A DNA stretch of 47,071 nucleotides from Bacteroidales bacterium (lineage in GTDB: Bacteria; Bacteroidota; Bacteroidia; Bacteroidales; Bacteroidaceae), in NCBI GenBank assembly GCA_029227175.1, contig JAQXZK010000016.1, forward strand, positions 1-47,071, written 5' to 3'. The translations under genes were made by a program, and so were the position numbers. The stretch's first letter is position 1. Each line of letters starts with the position of its first letter. Shown in pieces: positions 19,396 through 28,463 of this stretch. Below the pieces are notes generated by a model. That model made no database searches, was not told the DNA's origin, and worked only from the letters and a program-made list of their open reading frames with translations.

Positions 19396-21033
19396 ATGAA
19401 AAAGTTTTTAATGTCCCTTTGCGCTATTTCAACGGTGTTCTTTGCGACATCTTGTAGCGACTTTTTGACTGAAGACCCAAAGGGTAGTCTTTCTGAAACT
19501 ACTTTTTTCGCTTCACAGAACGATGTGGATATGGCTGTTACAGCTCTCTATAGTCAGGTTTGTAGCCAGACAAACAATACCAACCCTTATGGTTATACCT
19601 GGATGGGCGATGACTTGACAACTCACCCTGCAAGTAACAAGCAGGCATACGCTCAGTTCGTAAAATTTGCTGTACCTGATGACAACAAGTGTAGTGTGGC
19701 TACATGGAAGAGCTGGTACAAGGTCATCAAGGCTGCTAACTTTATCATTCTCAATGTTGATAAGGCTGCCGAGAACGGTGTGGCAACAGAAGAAGTGAAC
19801 ATTGCCAAAGGTCAGGCTTACTACTGGCGTGGTGTTTCTTACTTCATCCTCGTTCGTTTGTTCGGTGATATTCCTTTGAATCTTACCAACGAAATCAACG
19901 TCTCTGCCGAGAAGGCTACTGTTGCTACTGTTTACGAACAGATTATCAAGGACCTCCAGGCAGCTGAAAGCATTCTTCCTACTTCTTACGCAAAAGCTCC
20001 GCGTGTATGGGGTGGCGTAGCATGCTATATCACCAAGCAGGCAGCTCTCTCTACCTTGTCAAGTGTTTACCTGACAAAGGCTGGATGGCCTCTCAACGGT
20101 GGCAAGGCTGACTATCAGCAGGCTGCTAACTATGCAAAGCAGGTTATCGACGGATGTAATAACGGTACATACGAATATGCACTTCTCGACGATTTCAAGA
20201 AAGTTTATTCTATGACTTACAACTACAACACTGAAACCATCGTAGGTATCAATGCTTCTGCTGACTTCTCTTGGGCACAGGACTCTGAAACCGGTATCAG
20301 CAACATCTTCGAATCACAAGGTGGTTGGGGTGACGCTTGGGGTACTTATACATTCTGGAAGAACTTCCCGGAGGGTGCTCGTAAGGACGCTGTCTTCATG
20401 CCGAAAATCATGATTACCAACAGTAGTAACCCACACTATGGCAAGCTTGTTAACTTCTATGATAAGGATGCAAGCGGCAACTTCTATGTAGCTGAAGCTC
20501 ATCCGGCTTATCAAGTTTTCTGCTGCTCAGGTGGTGGTAAGGCTGACTTCGATTACACTTATGGTGGTAGCTCAACTCCTAAGCGTGACGTAGCTTGTAC
20601 TTCACAGCGTCGCCATATGATTCGCTACTCTGAAGTGCTCTTGTGGTATGCTGAAGCATCTGCTCGTGCAACCGGAGCTATCAGCGATGATGCTGTTGCT
20701 GCTCTTAATGAAGTTGTTACACGTGCCGGTGAGGCTCCTGTAACGAAGGCTGACTTTGCTGATGCTGACGCATTTGCAGAACGCGCATTCCAGGAGCATG
20801 GCTGGGAAGTTGCAGGTTGGTTCGTAGGTTTGAATACACGTCGTCATGACATGCAGCGTATGAACAGACTGAAAGAAGTCTTCGACCAGCGTATCAAGGA
20901 TGGTACAGTGGGTGTTGAGGTTGCTCCCGGCATAGTATTGAAGGAAGACAACTACCCATCTGGTTCATTCTCTGAGAGCTTGATTTATGCTCCTGTTGAA
21001 TACGAGGATGGTAGCATGAATCCTAACCTCTAA
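19396..21033 (+). CDS. SusD/RagB family nutrient-binding outer-membrane lipoprotein
   Basis: Encodes 545 residues. The lipoprotein signal has its lipobox at ATSC (Cys20) followed by SDFL, then the typical SusD opening of LTEDPKG and an N-terminal TPR-like helical scaffold (FFASQNDVDMAVTALYSQV; AKGQAYYWRGVSYFILVRLFGD). The C-terminal region contains RYSEVLLWYAEASAR, the usual SusD signature. It forms the surface lid of the adjacent SusC transporter and binds the ligand. A terminator 43 bases after the stop separates this pair from the rest of the locus. Confidence 0.96.
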   Translation: MKKFLMSLCAISTVFFATSCSDFLTEDPKGSLSETTFFASQNDVDMAVTALYSQVCSQTNNTNPYGYTWMGDDLTTHPASNKQAYAQFVKFAVPDDNKCSVATWKSWYKVIKAANFIILNVDKAAENGVATEEVNIAKGQAYYWRGVSYFILVRLFGDIPLNLTNEINVSAEKATVATVYEQIIKDLQAAESILPTSYAKAPRVWGGVACYITKQAALSTLSSVYLTKAGWPLNGGKADYQQAANYAKQVIDGCNNGTYEYALLDDFKKVYSMTYNYNTETIVGINASADFSWAQDSETGISNIFESQGGWGDAWGTYTFWKNFPEGARKDAVFMPKIMITNSSNPHYGKLVNFYDKDASGNFYVAEAHPAYQVFCCSGGGKADFDYTYGGSSTPKRDVACTSQRRHMIRYSEVLLWYAEASARATGAISDDAVAALNEVVTRAGEAPVTKADFADADAFAERAFQEHGWEVAGWFVGLNTRRHDMQRMNRLKEVFDQRIKDGTVGVEVAPGIVLKEDNYPSGSFSESLIYAPVEYEDGSMNPNL

Positions 21034-21075
21034 TGGGTAACTTACTCGGAAAGTAAGAATAATAATCAAATGAAG

Positions 21076-21111
21076 GTCTCCGCCAATGAAGGTTGGCGGA
21101 GACTTTTTTTT
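21076..21111 (+). terminator. Rho-independent terminator after the susD-like gene
   Basis: GTCTCCGCCAA (from 21076) pairs with TTGGCGGAGAC (to 21103) around a short loop and is followed by eight T residues. It splits the locus into two transcription units, although readthrough is possible. Confidence 0.92.
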
Positions 21112-21302
21112 ATGTTTGTACTGTGCCTCTCTCGTATTGAGAAATGTAGAATGTAGCTGAGCCCATTCCTATGATTGCTTTCTCCACATTACAATTTTTT
21201 AGGGGATGAACCCAGCCATCTCTCCGTGGGTAAAAGTAGGGCAAGGGGATGGGTTGCCGACAGTAAAAAAAATGTAAATTTGCTCTCTTGGAAATGTAGG
21301 AT

Positions 21303-21315
21303 ATTTTTTACCTAA
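21303..21315 (+). promoter_or_regulatory. ATTTTTTACCTAA element, copy 2 (before DUF5107 gene)
   Basis: Identical to the 13-base word at 16320-16332. Here it lies 18 bases before the ATG, whereas before the susC-like gene it lies 63 bases away, so it may overlap the transcription start or ribosome-binding region. No consensus TAnnTTTG box was found in the 220-base gap after the terminator; nothing else is recognisable there. Confidence 0.35.
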
Positions 21316-21333
21316 TTATAAAATTTAATCATT

Positions 21334-24300
21334 ATGATCAACCACAAAAAAACATTGGCTGTTGCTGCATGCCTTTTGGCTACGGGAATGGCTATGGGTC
21401 AGGTGAATATGGGTCAGTCAACTCAGAAGATTCATACTTACCAGATTGACAAGCCGGAGGTCGACCCGATTTTCTTTACCGGCCGTGTATATCAGGGTGC
21501 AGAGGGGTATATCTATCCTTATCCACTCTATGATAAACTAACAGAGAATCAGGTAGAGAAGGAGTACAATGTACTGAATTTGAACAACCAGTATGTGAAT
21601 ATCGACGTTCTGCCGGAAATCGGCGGTCGTATTTTCCGTGCATTTGACAAGACCGACAACTATCCGTTCTTCTATACACAGACAGGTATCAAGCCTGCAT
21701 TGATTGGTATGTTGGGTGCTTGGCTTTCAGGCGGTGTGGAGTGGAATATTCCTGACCACCATCGTGCAAGTAGCTATATGCCTGTCAACTGGAAGATGGA
21801 AGAAAATAAGGATGGCAGCAAGACCATTTGGGTGGGTGAAACCGAGCTTCGCCATCGTTTGAAATGGTCTGTAGGTGTTTCTGTATATCCTAACCGTTCA
21901 TGGGTAGAGGCTCGCATCCGTGTCATCAACCCGACTTCCATGATTCAGTCCATGTTGTATTGGGCTAATGTGTCTGTTCACTGTAACGAGGACTATCAGG
22001 TTATTTTCCCATCAGACGTGGAATTTGGTGTAGACCATCACAAGGTTTACTTCATGAACTGGCCTTACGGCGAGAAGGAACGTGGTGGCGAGGAGCAGAT
22101 GGACCTCTCCTGGTGGAAGAATTTCGATCTCAGCGGCCGTTCAATTTTTGCGTATGGCAGTAAGATGGAGTTCTTGGCCGGTTACGACTACGGCAAGGAT
22201 GCCGGTACCGTTCATGTGGCCAACCGCCATGTAGTTCCCGGCAAGAAGTTCTTCTTGTGGGGTAACAATCCGAGTGGACACATGTGGAACAAGATTCTCT
22301 CTGACAACGACGGTCACTACCTGGAGCTGATGGTCGGTGGTTATAGCGATAACCAGCCAGACTACAGTTGGATTAATCCGGGCGAAATCCGTGAGTTCAG
22401 TCAAATTTGGTATCCTATCAAGGGCATCAAAGGTGTGAAGAATGCTACTGTAGATGCTGCTGTGAATCTGGAGAAGGTATCTGACGGAAAATACAGAGTC
22501 GGTTTCTGTGCAACCACCGTGTACAATAATGCCAAGGTAGTGGTGAAGCATGCAGGCAAGACTGTCTACGAGAAGATTATCAACATCGACCCGGATAAGT
22601 TCTTCCTGGATGAAAACGTTGCTATTTCCGGTGTGAAGGCAGATACAGAACTTGAGGCTGCCCTCTACGATGCACAGGGTAACGAGTTGGTAGCTTATGC
22701 TCCGAAGGCACGCAGCAACGACCCGCTTCCGAAGGTGATTGACGGTACAAAGCCCGTGAAGGAATACAAGACCGTAGAAGAACTCTATCTCGCAGGTCTT
22801 CGTGTAGACCAGTTCAACAATGCTCGTCTGGACTATATGGACTTCTATAACGAGGCATTGCTTCGCGACTCTCTCGATGCACGCGTAAATACCGAGGTCG
22901 GCAAGCATTTCATCCGTCGTGCCGAGTGGGAAAAGGCTAAGATGCACTTGCTTCGCGCCAAGAGTCGTCTGGCTCATGACTATACCCGCGTGAAGGATGC
23001 GGAATGTGTTTATTATCTGGGTAATGTATATCGTGCACTGGGTAAGGACGTGGAGGCAGAGGAGTCTTACTGGGAAGCTACCTGGACTCCGGCTTACAAG
23101 CATCGTGCATTTTATGAGCTGGCTGTCATGGCTACTGTTAAAGGCAACTACGCCCAAGCAAGCAAGATGATTGAAGAGTCTCTTTTGGTTGGCGCTCACG
23201 ACCTGCAGGCTTTAACGCTGAAGGCTTATCTCCAGCGCAAGACTGGCAAGGCTGCCGAGGCTGCCAAGACCATCGAGTTGATTAAGAGTATCGATCCGCT
23301 GGATTACTGGAGTTCTATTGAGACCAGTTTCCTGAACAACAACAATGCGGAGTATCTGAAGAGCGACCTTGCTTATCGCAACCAGGGTATCATTGGTGTG
23401 CAGGAATTGCTCGAAGTTGCCAATAACTATATGTCTATCGGTGACTATGCTGCTGCGCTGACTTTGATTGACAATGCTATTGCAGTGGGCGAACCTTACG
23501 CTTCTTATCCGCTCGTTCAGTACTACAAGGCTTATAACGAGTTGAAGAAGGGCAACAAGCAGGCTGCCGACGAGGCAGTAGCTCAGGCCGAGAAGATGTC
23601 TGCACTCAATAACTTCCCACTCCGTGTGGAGGAGGTTGAGTTGTTCAATACCTTGATTGCTGCTTATCCTGCAAGCGCTAGGTTGCTTTACTATCGTGGA
23701 GACCTCCTTTACTACATTGGTCAGAAGGATGCTGCATTGGCAGACTGGGAGGCTTCTGTGAAGTTGGATGCTACTTTTGCTTTGTCTTGCCGCAACGTAG
23801 GTTTCGCATACGGTCAGAAGAAAGACTACGAGACAGCTATCAAGTACTATGACATGGCTATCAAGAATAATCCTAACGACGCTTTGATGTTCACCGAGTC
23901 TGATAAGCTTTATGAGGCTGCCGGTCGTCCGATTGCCCAGCGTCTGAAACGTCTGGAGGCCAACAAGAAGACTGTCCTCACACATGACGATGCTGTTATG
24001 CGTCTTATATCTCTCTATAACGAGTCAGGTTTGTATGACAAGGCTATTGCATTGATGGACAACCGTCACTTCCACCTCTGGGAAGGTGGTGGCGAAATCC
24101 ACCAGCTCTACACCGATTCTCATTTCCTGAAGGGTATGAATGCTCTCAACAGGAAGAGTTACAAGGTTGCATTGAAAGAGTTTGACTTGGCTAACCAGTA
24201 TCCTTCTAACTTGGAGGTGGCTCCGTCTGCATATTCCGGTTACGGTCCAAAGGCAAACTATCTCAGCGGTCTTGCAAGCGAGGGTCTTGGACAGAAGGAA

Positions 24301-24654
24301 CAGGCTCAGAAGTTCTACGAAGAGGCTGCTTCCGCTTCCAAGCGTTTGCGTAATCCCGAGTTGACTTATTTCAAGGCACAGGCACTTCGCAAGATTGGTA
24401 AGACTGCCGAGGCGGACAAGTTGGCAGGTGACTTCAAGAATCGTATCAATGAGGTTAAGGCCGAGATGGAAGACTCATACGCTAAGTTTGGTGACGCTAA
24501 CAAGAATGCACGTCTCAGCACATTGAAGTATTATGAAGGTCTGAGAGAGCTTCTCGACAATAATAATGCGGCTGCCAAGCAGTGCTTCAGCGAGGCTGTC
24601 AGCCTGAACGCAAGCAACCTCTGGGCAAAGGCAATGCTCAGCCAGGTGAAGTAA
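21334..24654 (+). CDS. DUF5107 domain protein with TPR repeats
   Basis: Encodes 1106 residues with a signal peptide (MINHKKTLAVAACLLATGMA, cleavage near MGQVNM). The N-terminal part (about 45-350) matches DUF5107, a beta-sandwich domain I regard as related in fold to aldose-1-epimerase/galactose-mutarotase-like carbohydrate domains: INVDVLPEIGGRI-like NIDVLPEIGGRIFRAF, then GVEWNIPDHHRASSY and WANVSVHCNEDY. A linker leads into many tetratricopeptide repeats (about 490-1100, for example YYRGDLLYYIGQKDAALADWE). The layout suggests a secreted carbohydrate-binding or carbohydrate-processing domain on a protein-interaction scaffold. No catalytic residues are proven. It heads the second unit of the SusCD locus, and two more genes follow closely. 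Confidence 0.85.
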   Translation: MINHKKTLAVAACLLATGMAMGQVNMGQSTQKIHTYQIDKPEVDPIFFTGRVYQGAEGYIYPYPLYDKLTENQVEKEYNVLNLNNQYVNIDVLPEIGGRIFRAFDKTDNYPFFYTQTGIKPALIGMLGAWLSGGVEWNIPDHHRASSYMPVNWKMEENKDGSKTIWVGETELRHRLKWSVGVSVYPNRSWVEARIRVINPTSMIQSMLYWANVSVHCNEDYQVIFPSDVEFGVDHHKVYFMNWPYGEKERGGEEQMDLSWWKNFDLSGRSIFAYGSKMEFLAGYDYGKDAGTVHVANRHVVPGKKFFLWGNNPSGHMWNKILSDNDGHYLELMVGGYSDNQPDYSWINPGEIREFSQIWYPIKGIKGVKNATVDAAVNLEKVSDGKYRVGFCATTVYNNAKVVVKHAGKTVYEKIINIDPDKFFLDENVAISGVKADTELEAALYDAQGNELVAYAPKARSNDPLPKVIDGTKPVKEYKTVEELYLAGLRVDQFNNARLDYMDFYNEALLRDSLDARVNTEVGKHFIRRAEWEKAKMHLLRAKSRLAHDYTRVKDAECVYYLGNVYRALGKDVEAEESYWEATWTPAYKHRAFYELAVMATVKGNYAQASKMIEESLLVGAHDLQALTLKAYLQRKTGKAAEAAKTIELIKSIDPLDYWSSIETSFLNNNNAEYLKSDLAYRNQGIIGVQELLEVANNYMSIGDYAAALTLIDNAIAVGEPYASYPLVQYYKAYNELKKGNKQAADEAVAQAEKMSALNNFPLRVEEVELFNTLIAAYPASARLLYYRGDLLYYIGQKDAALADWEASVKLDATFALSCRNVGFAYGQKKDYETAIKYYDMAIKNNPNDALMFTESDKLYEAAGRPIAQRLKRLEANKKTVLTHDDAVMRLISLYNESGLYDKAIALMDNRHFHLWEGGGEIHQLYTDSHFLKGMNALNRKSYKVALKEFDLANQYPSNLEVAPSAYSGYGPKANYLSGLASEGLGQKEQAQKFYEEAASASKRLRNPELTYFKAQALRKIGKTAEADKLAGDFKNRINEVKAEMEDSYAKFGDANKNARLSTLKYYEGLRELLDNNNAAAKQCFSEAVSLNASNLWAKAMLSQVK

Positions 24655-24684
24655 TGCAATCATAGTTCTCTATATTCAAAGCAA

Positions 24685-26238
24685 ATGCGGGCATCGATAA
24701 AGCACACCCTCTCGTCCATTTTCGTGGCTGTGGCCATTGTGGCGGTTGTCTTGTTTACGTGGCTTCAGAAATTCCCCTTCCTGATGTGGGAGAAGGAGTC
24801 AAACGGATTCTTCGCGTGGACGGATGATTACTTGGAGTGGGTTTTATCCATGCCCGCACCTGCTTCTGTTTTTTGTGGTGATTTCCTCACTCAGTTTTTC
24901 AGATTCCCGCTTCTCGGGGGACTTATCCAAGCTCTCGGGGTGCTGGTTGTCTGGCTTTCGCTGACTGTCGTGATGAGGCGTTTCCGCTTCCCGCGATGGT
25001 TGGAGTGGATAGCCGTTCTTCCGGCTGCCGGCCTGTGGTGGCTGCAGTTTGGCGAAGAGGCAATGGACTCCACCTTACCTTTCGCATGGTTCTGCCTTGC
25101 AACGGCGGCTTATGTCTCCCTGCCTTGGCGTTGGGTGCGCATACTTGTCGCTATTCCCACATTCTTTTTTTTACCGACCGGAGCCTTTCTCGGCTGGGTC
25201 GTTGTGGTTCTGGTGCTTGAAGGAGTACTCTATGCGGGGTGGACATTCCCGCACACGGAAGACAGGTATTTCCTTTCACCTGTTTTAAGTATTGTCATTC
25301 TCGGTGCTTGCTGCCTGTTCCTGATGCGGAACGAGTCGCTGCAAAAGAATGAACGCTGGGCCAATATCCGTTATCTGGCTTATAGCGAACGTTGGAACAA
25401 ACTCTATGACTTGGTTTGCCAACAGGAAATTTATGAGAATATGGAAGTGCCTTACATGTTGTTGGCCCTGAGCCAGCGCCAGCAGTTGGGCGACTATATC
25501 TTCCATTATCCTATCAACTCGGAAGAATATTACCTCTATATAGGAATGGGCACTCGCGATGCCTATTTTTTCAACCAACTTTTTTATGCTCATTTGGGCA
25601 TGTATAACGAGGCCATTCACATGGCTTATCAGGAAAAGACCCGCACGCGTTATCCCATGAGTTTCCGTATCCTCATGAATCTCGTAAGGTTTGAGGCGGC
25701 CCGTGGCGACTATCGGCAGGCCGACAAATATCTGGATCTCTTGGATCGTGCTACCTGTTATGAGGGCTGGGTAGCGAAACATCGTCCCACTCGGGAACAG
25801 ATAGACGGGACAGATACGAGCAAGGGGGCTTCGACCTTTTTCATTACCGACTCGACCTTGAAGAACCTCTATTACGAGGTACAGATGGGTAGCGAGAATC
25901 TGCATCTGCATTACTATTACCTGAATGCTTTGTTGATAAGAAAAAATCTGTTGGCTTTCACCAAGCATATCAATGAACATCCGTTCCTGCTGGAGGAGCG
26001 CATTCCGCGCCATTTCTGGGAAGCCATTATCCTGGCAAAGGCACAGGGATTTACGGTCAATAACCTGAATCTGCTTCCCGGGCTCTATGAAAGCTTTATG
26101 GACTTTCAGCAACTGCTTGGAGCACAAGACAAGGCTTCCATTATGAAAAACTACAGGTACACCTATTGGTTCAACTATTACTTCCTTACCTTCCCGGAAG
26201 ACAAGGCCGGAGGTATCAAGGTTGTGCAAAAAGGATAA
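24685..26238 (+). CDS. DUF6057 family membrane protein
   Basis: Encodes 517 residues. The first half is an integral membrane domain with about six hydrophobic segments (residues 8-25, 75-95, 110-125, 130-150, 155-180 and 195-215, approximately). The second half is soluble and helical with TPR-like pairs (YNEAIHMAYQEKTRTR; RFEAARGDYRQADKYLDLLD). I recognise it as the DUF6057 family of Bacteroidales; no function is known to me. It starts 30 bases after the DUF5107 gene and ends 5 bases before the next start, so the three genes form one unit. The membrane half could anchor a complex that includes its secreted neighbours. Confidence 0.78.
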   Translation: MRASIKHTLSSIFVAVAIVAVVLFTWLQKFPFLMWEKESNGFFAWTDDYLEWVLSMPAPASVFCGDFLTQFFRFPLLGGLIQALGVLVVWLSLTVVMRRFRFPRWLEWIAVLPAAGLWWLQFGEEAMDSTLPFAWFCLATAAYVSLPWRWVRILVAIPTFFFLPTGAFLGWVVVVLVLEGVLYAGWTFPHTEDRYFLSPVLSIVILGACCLFLMRNESLQKNERWANIRYLAYSERWNKLYDLVCQQEIYENMEVPYMLLALSQRQQLGDYIFHYPINSEEYYLYIGMGTRDAYFFNQLFYAHLGMYNEAIHMAYQEKTRTRYPMSFRILMNLVRFEAARGDYRQADKYLDLLDRATCYEGWVAKHRPTREQIDGTDTSKGASTFFITDSTLKNLYYEVQMGSENLHLHYYYLNALLIRKNLLAFTKHINEHPFLLEERIPRHFWEAIILAKAQGFTVNNLNLLPGLYESFMDFQQLLGAQDKASIMKNYRYTYWFNYYFLTFPEDKAGGIKVVQKG

Positions 26239-26243
26239 CTGCC

Positions 26244-27692
26244 ATGAAGAAATCATTCCTGTCACATATACTTCTGTCATTGTCTCTATGCTTGCTTTCA
26301 CTGGCTTCTTGTCAGGTCAGGGAGGCAGGTGGTGTGGTAGATGGCGAGCCCGACATCTTTCCCGACTATGTCGGTGTTACGCTTCCGGTGAATATCGCAC
26401 CCATCAATTTTATGGTGAGGGATGCAACTGCCATCCGTGCCGACTTCGCCTGCGAGGGACAACTGCTCGAGGTGGTTGCAAATAGCGGTGAGGTAGTGGA
26501 TATTCCGGCTGGTAAGTGGCGCAAGATGTTGCAGCAGACCGTCGGCAGGACGCTGGACATCACGGTCTCTGTCTGGAACGACCGCTATCCGGATGGTGTG
26601 AAGTACAATCCGTTCAGTGTCTATATCTCGGCAGATAGCATTGACGCTTATGTAGCCTATCGTTTGATAGAACCGGGTTACGAGTCCTGGCAGGATATGG
26701 GAATCTATCAGCGAGAGCTCTCTACGTTTGATGAGACACCGATTGTGACTAATCGGCAGAATAATGGAGGTTGCTTGAATTGTCACTCCTTCCAACAATA
26801 TAATCCGGACCGGATGCTGTTCCATGCGCGTGGTGCGGGAGGCGGTACGGTGTTCTGGAAGGACGGAGACCTCAGAAAGGTAGACATGAGTGCCACCAAT
26901 CTGAAGATGAAGGGAGTCTACCCCATGTGGCATAAGGACGGTCGTTATGTAGTGTTCTCTTCCAACAAGACGTCGCAGTCCTTCTACAGTGCCGGACGCA
27001 CACCGATTGAGGTTTATGATATGTCCTCGGACATTTTTGTGTACGACACCGAAACCGGCCGTGAGATTGCCGACCCTCGTTTTACTGAGGAGACTCATCT
27101 GGAAACGTTCCCGGCTTTCTCGCCGGATGGCAGGCATTTGTACCTGTGTCGGGCAGACTCGGTGGATTTTAACAATAACTTCGCCAATCTCCGATACTCG
27201 ATTGTCCGGGCCGACTTCCATGCCGAGGACGGTTCTTTAGGAGAAAAGATAGACACAGTGTTCGATGCTGTCGCAACCCGAAAGAGTGCTTCGTTCCCGC
27301 GCCTGTCGCCGGATGGCCGTTATCTGCTGTTTACACAGTCCGACTTTGCCACCTTCCCCATCTGGCATCGTGAGGCAGACTTGAAGATGATCGACTTGCA
27401 GACGGGGGAAGAGATGGATACCACTCCTCTGAATAGCAACGAGACGGAGAGTTACCACTCTTGGTCGTCCAATGGCCGCTGGGTGGTGTTCAGCAGTCGA
27501 AGAGTTGACTCCCGTTATACGCGGCTGTTCTTTGCCCATGTCCGGGCGGATGGCTCATTTGGCAAACCGTTCCTCTTGCCCCAACGCAATCCGATGGAAA
27601 ATAATTACAGGCTGAAAAGCTTCAACATCCCTGAATACATTAAAAGTAAGGCTACACTGCCTAAAGGTCGTGTGACGGACCTCTTCCGGTGA
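26244..27692 (+). CDS. PD40/TolB-like beta-propeller lipoprotein with one c-type haem site
   Basis: Encodes 482 residues from the ATG at 26244, which opens a lipoprotein signal (lipobox SLASC, Cys23); an upstream frame extension overlaps the previous gene without similarity. An N-terminal domain (about 30-165) is followed by a single haem-binding motif, CLNCH (177-181), and then a WD40-like/PD40 propeller. The propeller has repeated blades such as YPMWHKDGRYVVFSS, FPAFSPDGRHLYLC, FPRLSPDGRYLLFTQ and YHSWSSNGRWVVFSSRR. TolB-like propellers bind proteins or ligands; the haem suggests a redox or sensing role. It is the last gene of the DUF5107 unit. Confidence 0.83.
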   Translation: MKKSFLSHILLSLSLCLLSLASCQVREAGGVVDGEPDIFPDYVGVTLPVNIAPINFMVRDATAIRADFACEGQLLEVVANSGEVVDIPAGKWRKMLQQTVGRTLDITVSVWNDRYPDGVKYNPFSVYISADSIDAYVAYRLIEPGYESWQDMGIYQRELSTFDETPIVTNRQNNGGCLNCHSFQQYNPDRMLFHARGAGGGTVFWKDGDLRKVDMSATNLKMKGVYPMWHKDGRYVVFSSNKTSQSFYSAGRTPIEVYDMSSDIFVYDTETGREIADPRFTEETHLETFPAFSPDGRHLYLCRADSVDFNNNFANLRYSIVRADFHAEDGSLGEKIDTVFDAVATRKSASFPRLSPDGRYLLFTQSDFATFPIWHREADLKMIDLQTGEEMDTTPLNSNETESYHSWSSNGRWVVFSSRRVDSRYTRLFFAHVRADGSFGKPFLLPQRNPMENNYRLKSFNIPEYIKSKATLPKGRVTDLFR

Positions 27693-27787
27693 ACATCGCG
27701 CCTCGCGTGTGTGCGCAGCCACTGATTAAGGTGTCCACCCATGCCGGACTGCCACCTTACGTGGGTTCTCTGCTTCCAAACTACAGA

Positions 27788-28215
27788 TTCTTGCAGGCCT
27801 GCAGAAGGAAACAGGCGAAAAAAAGCAGAGCTTTGCACGCTTGCAGAGGCTTTGCGAAAAAAAACACAACCCCTTTGCAGGCTTGCAGACCCTCGATGTT
27901 TTTTTTCGCGCGTTAATTGAAGCTTTGCAATGTTAAAATGAGTTTTTCCGCAGGAGTCTTGCAGTTTTGCAGAGGCTTTGCGGAATTTTCCACACGTTAA
28001 TCGAGACTTTTCAATGTGAAAATGGATTTTCCCGCAGGAGTCTTGCAGGCTTGCAGAGGCTTTGCGGAATTTTCCGCACGTTAATCGAAACTTTGCAATG
28101 TTAAAATGAGTTTTTCCGCAGGAGTCTTGCAGCCTTGCAGAGGCTTTGCGGAATTTTTCGCACGTTAATTGAAACTTTGCAATGTTAAAATGGGTTTTTA
28201 CACAAAGGTCTTGTA
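27788..28215. repeat. Tandem array of an 84-bp repeat
   Basis: The word CAGGAGTCTTGCAG recurs at 27951, 28035 and 28119, exactly 84 bases apart, with a decayed copy at about 28203 and degenerate copies before 27950. Within each unit are several TTGCAG words, a CGTTAAT(C/T)GA word and a TTTGCAATGTTAAAATG segment. In the copy at 28063-28078 there is an inverted repeat, TGCGGAATTTTCCGCA. Frames across it (for example from 27689) look non-coding. It lies between the convergent propeller gene and ung, the usual place for intergenic repeats in this group. Confidence 0.85.
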
Positions 28216-28463
28216 AGGCAGAAATGCGACATATTTAAGGAAATCTGTCTTCTTACAGTGAATAAATGCAAAAAAGCCTTGTGAATCTTGAACCCTGATT
28301 TCATCTCGGCTGAGAGTAGAGACAGCACCTGCGTGCCGGATGCCGGGCGGGTGTGCAAAGTCGGTTGGCGCAGTGCGCCAGCATGGACGAAAGAGAGTTT
28401 GTGTGGAAAAACAAGTGGGTTCGGTCGTCGTCGATGCGACATCGTTTGCCGAACTTTCAGCCT
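28216..28463. other. Gap between the repeat array and ung
   Basis: About 250 bases with no supported gene. A short palindrome, TGGCGCAGTGCGCCA, lies near 28365. No T-run follows it in the ung direction, so I do not call it a terminator. Minus-strand frames reaching into ung's end show no similarity to any family I know. Confidence 0.5.

Noticed and set aside
22141..23199. Long minus-strand frame (352 codons) inside the DUF5107 gene
   Set aside because: It overlaps a clear plus-strand gene along its whole length, has no family features, and is Cys/His/Val-rich as expected from the antisense of biased codons.
25285..26301. 338-codon minus-strand frame opposite the DUF6057 gene
   Set aside because: Antisense shadow of a real gene; no signal, domain or motif.
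27689..27916. 75-codon frame after the propeller gene
   Set aside because: It overlaps the end of that gene and enters the degenerate repeats; repeated QAC/HAC words reflect the TTGCAG repeats rather than a protein.
27788..28215. Possible CRISPR array
   Set aside because: Units are 84 bp and similar along their whole length, with no unique spacers between short identical repeats, and no cas genes are nearby.
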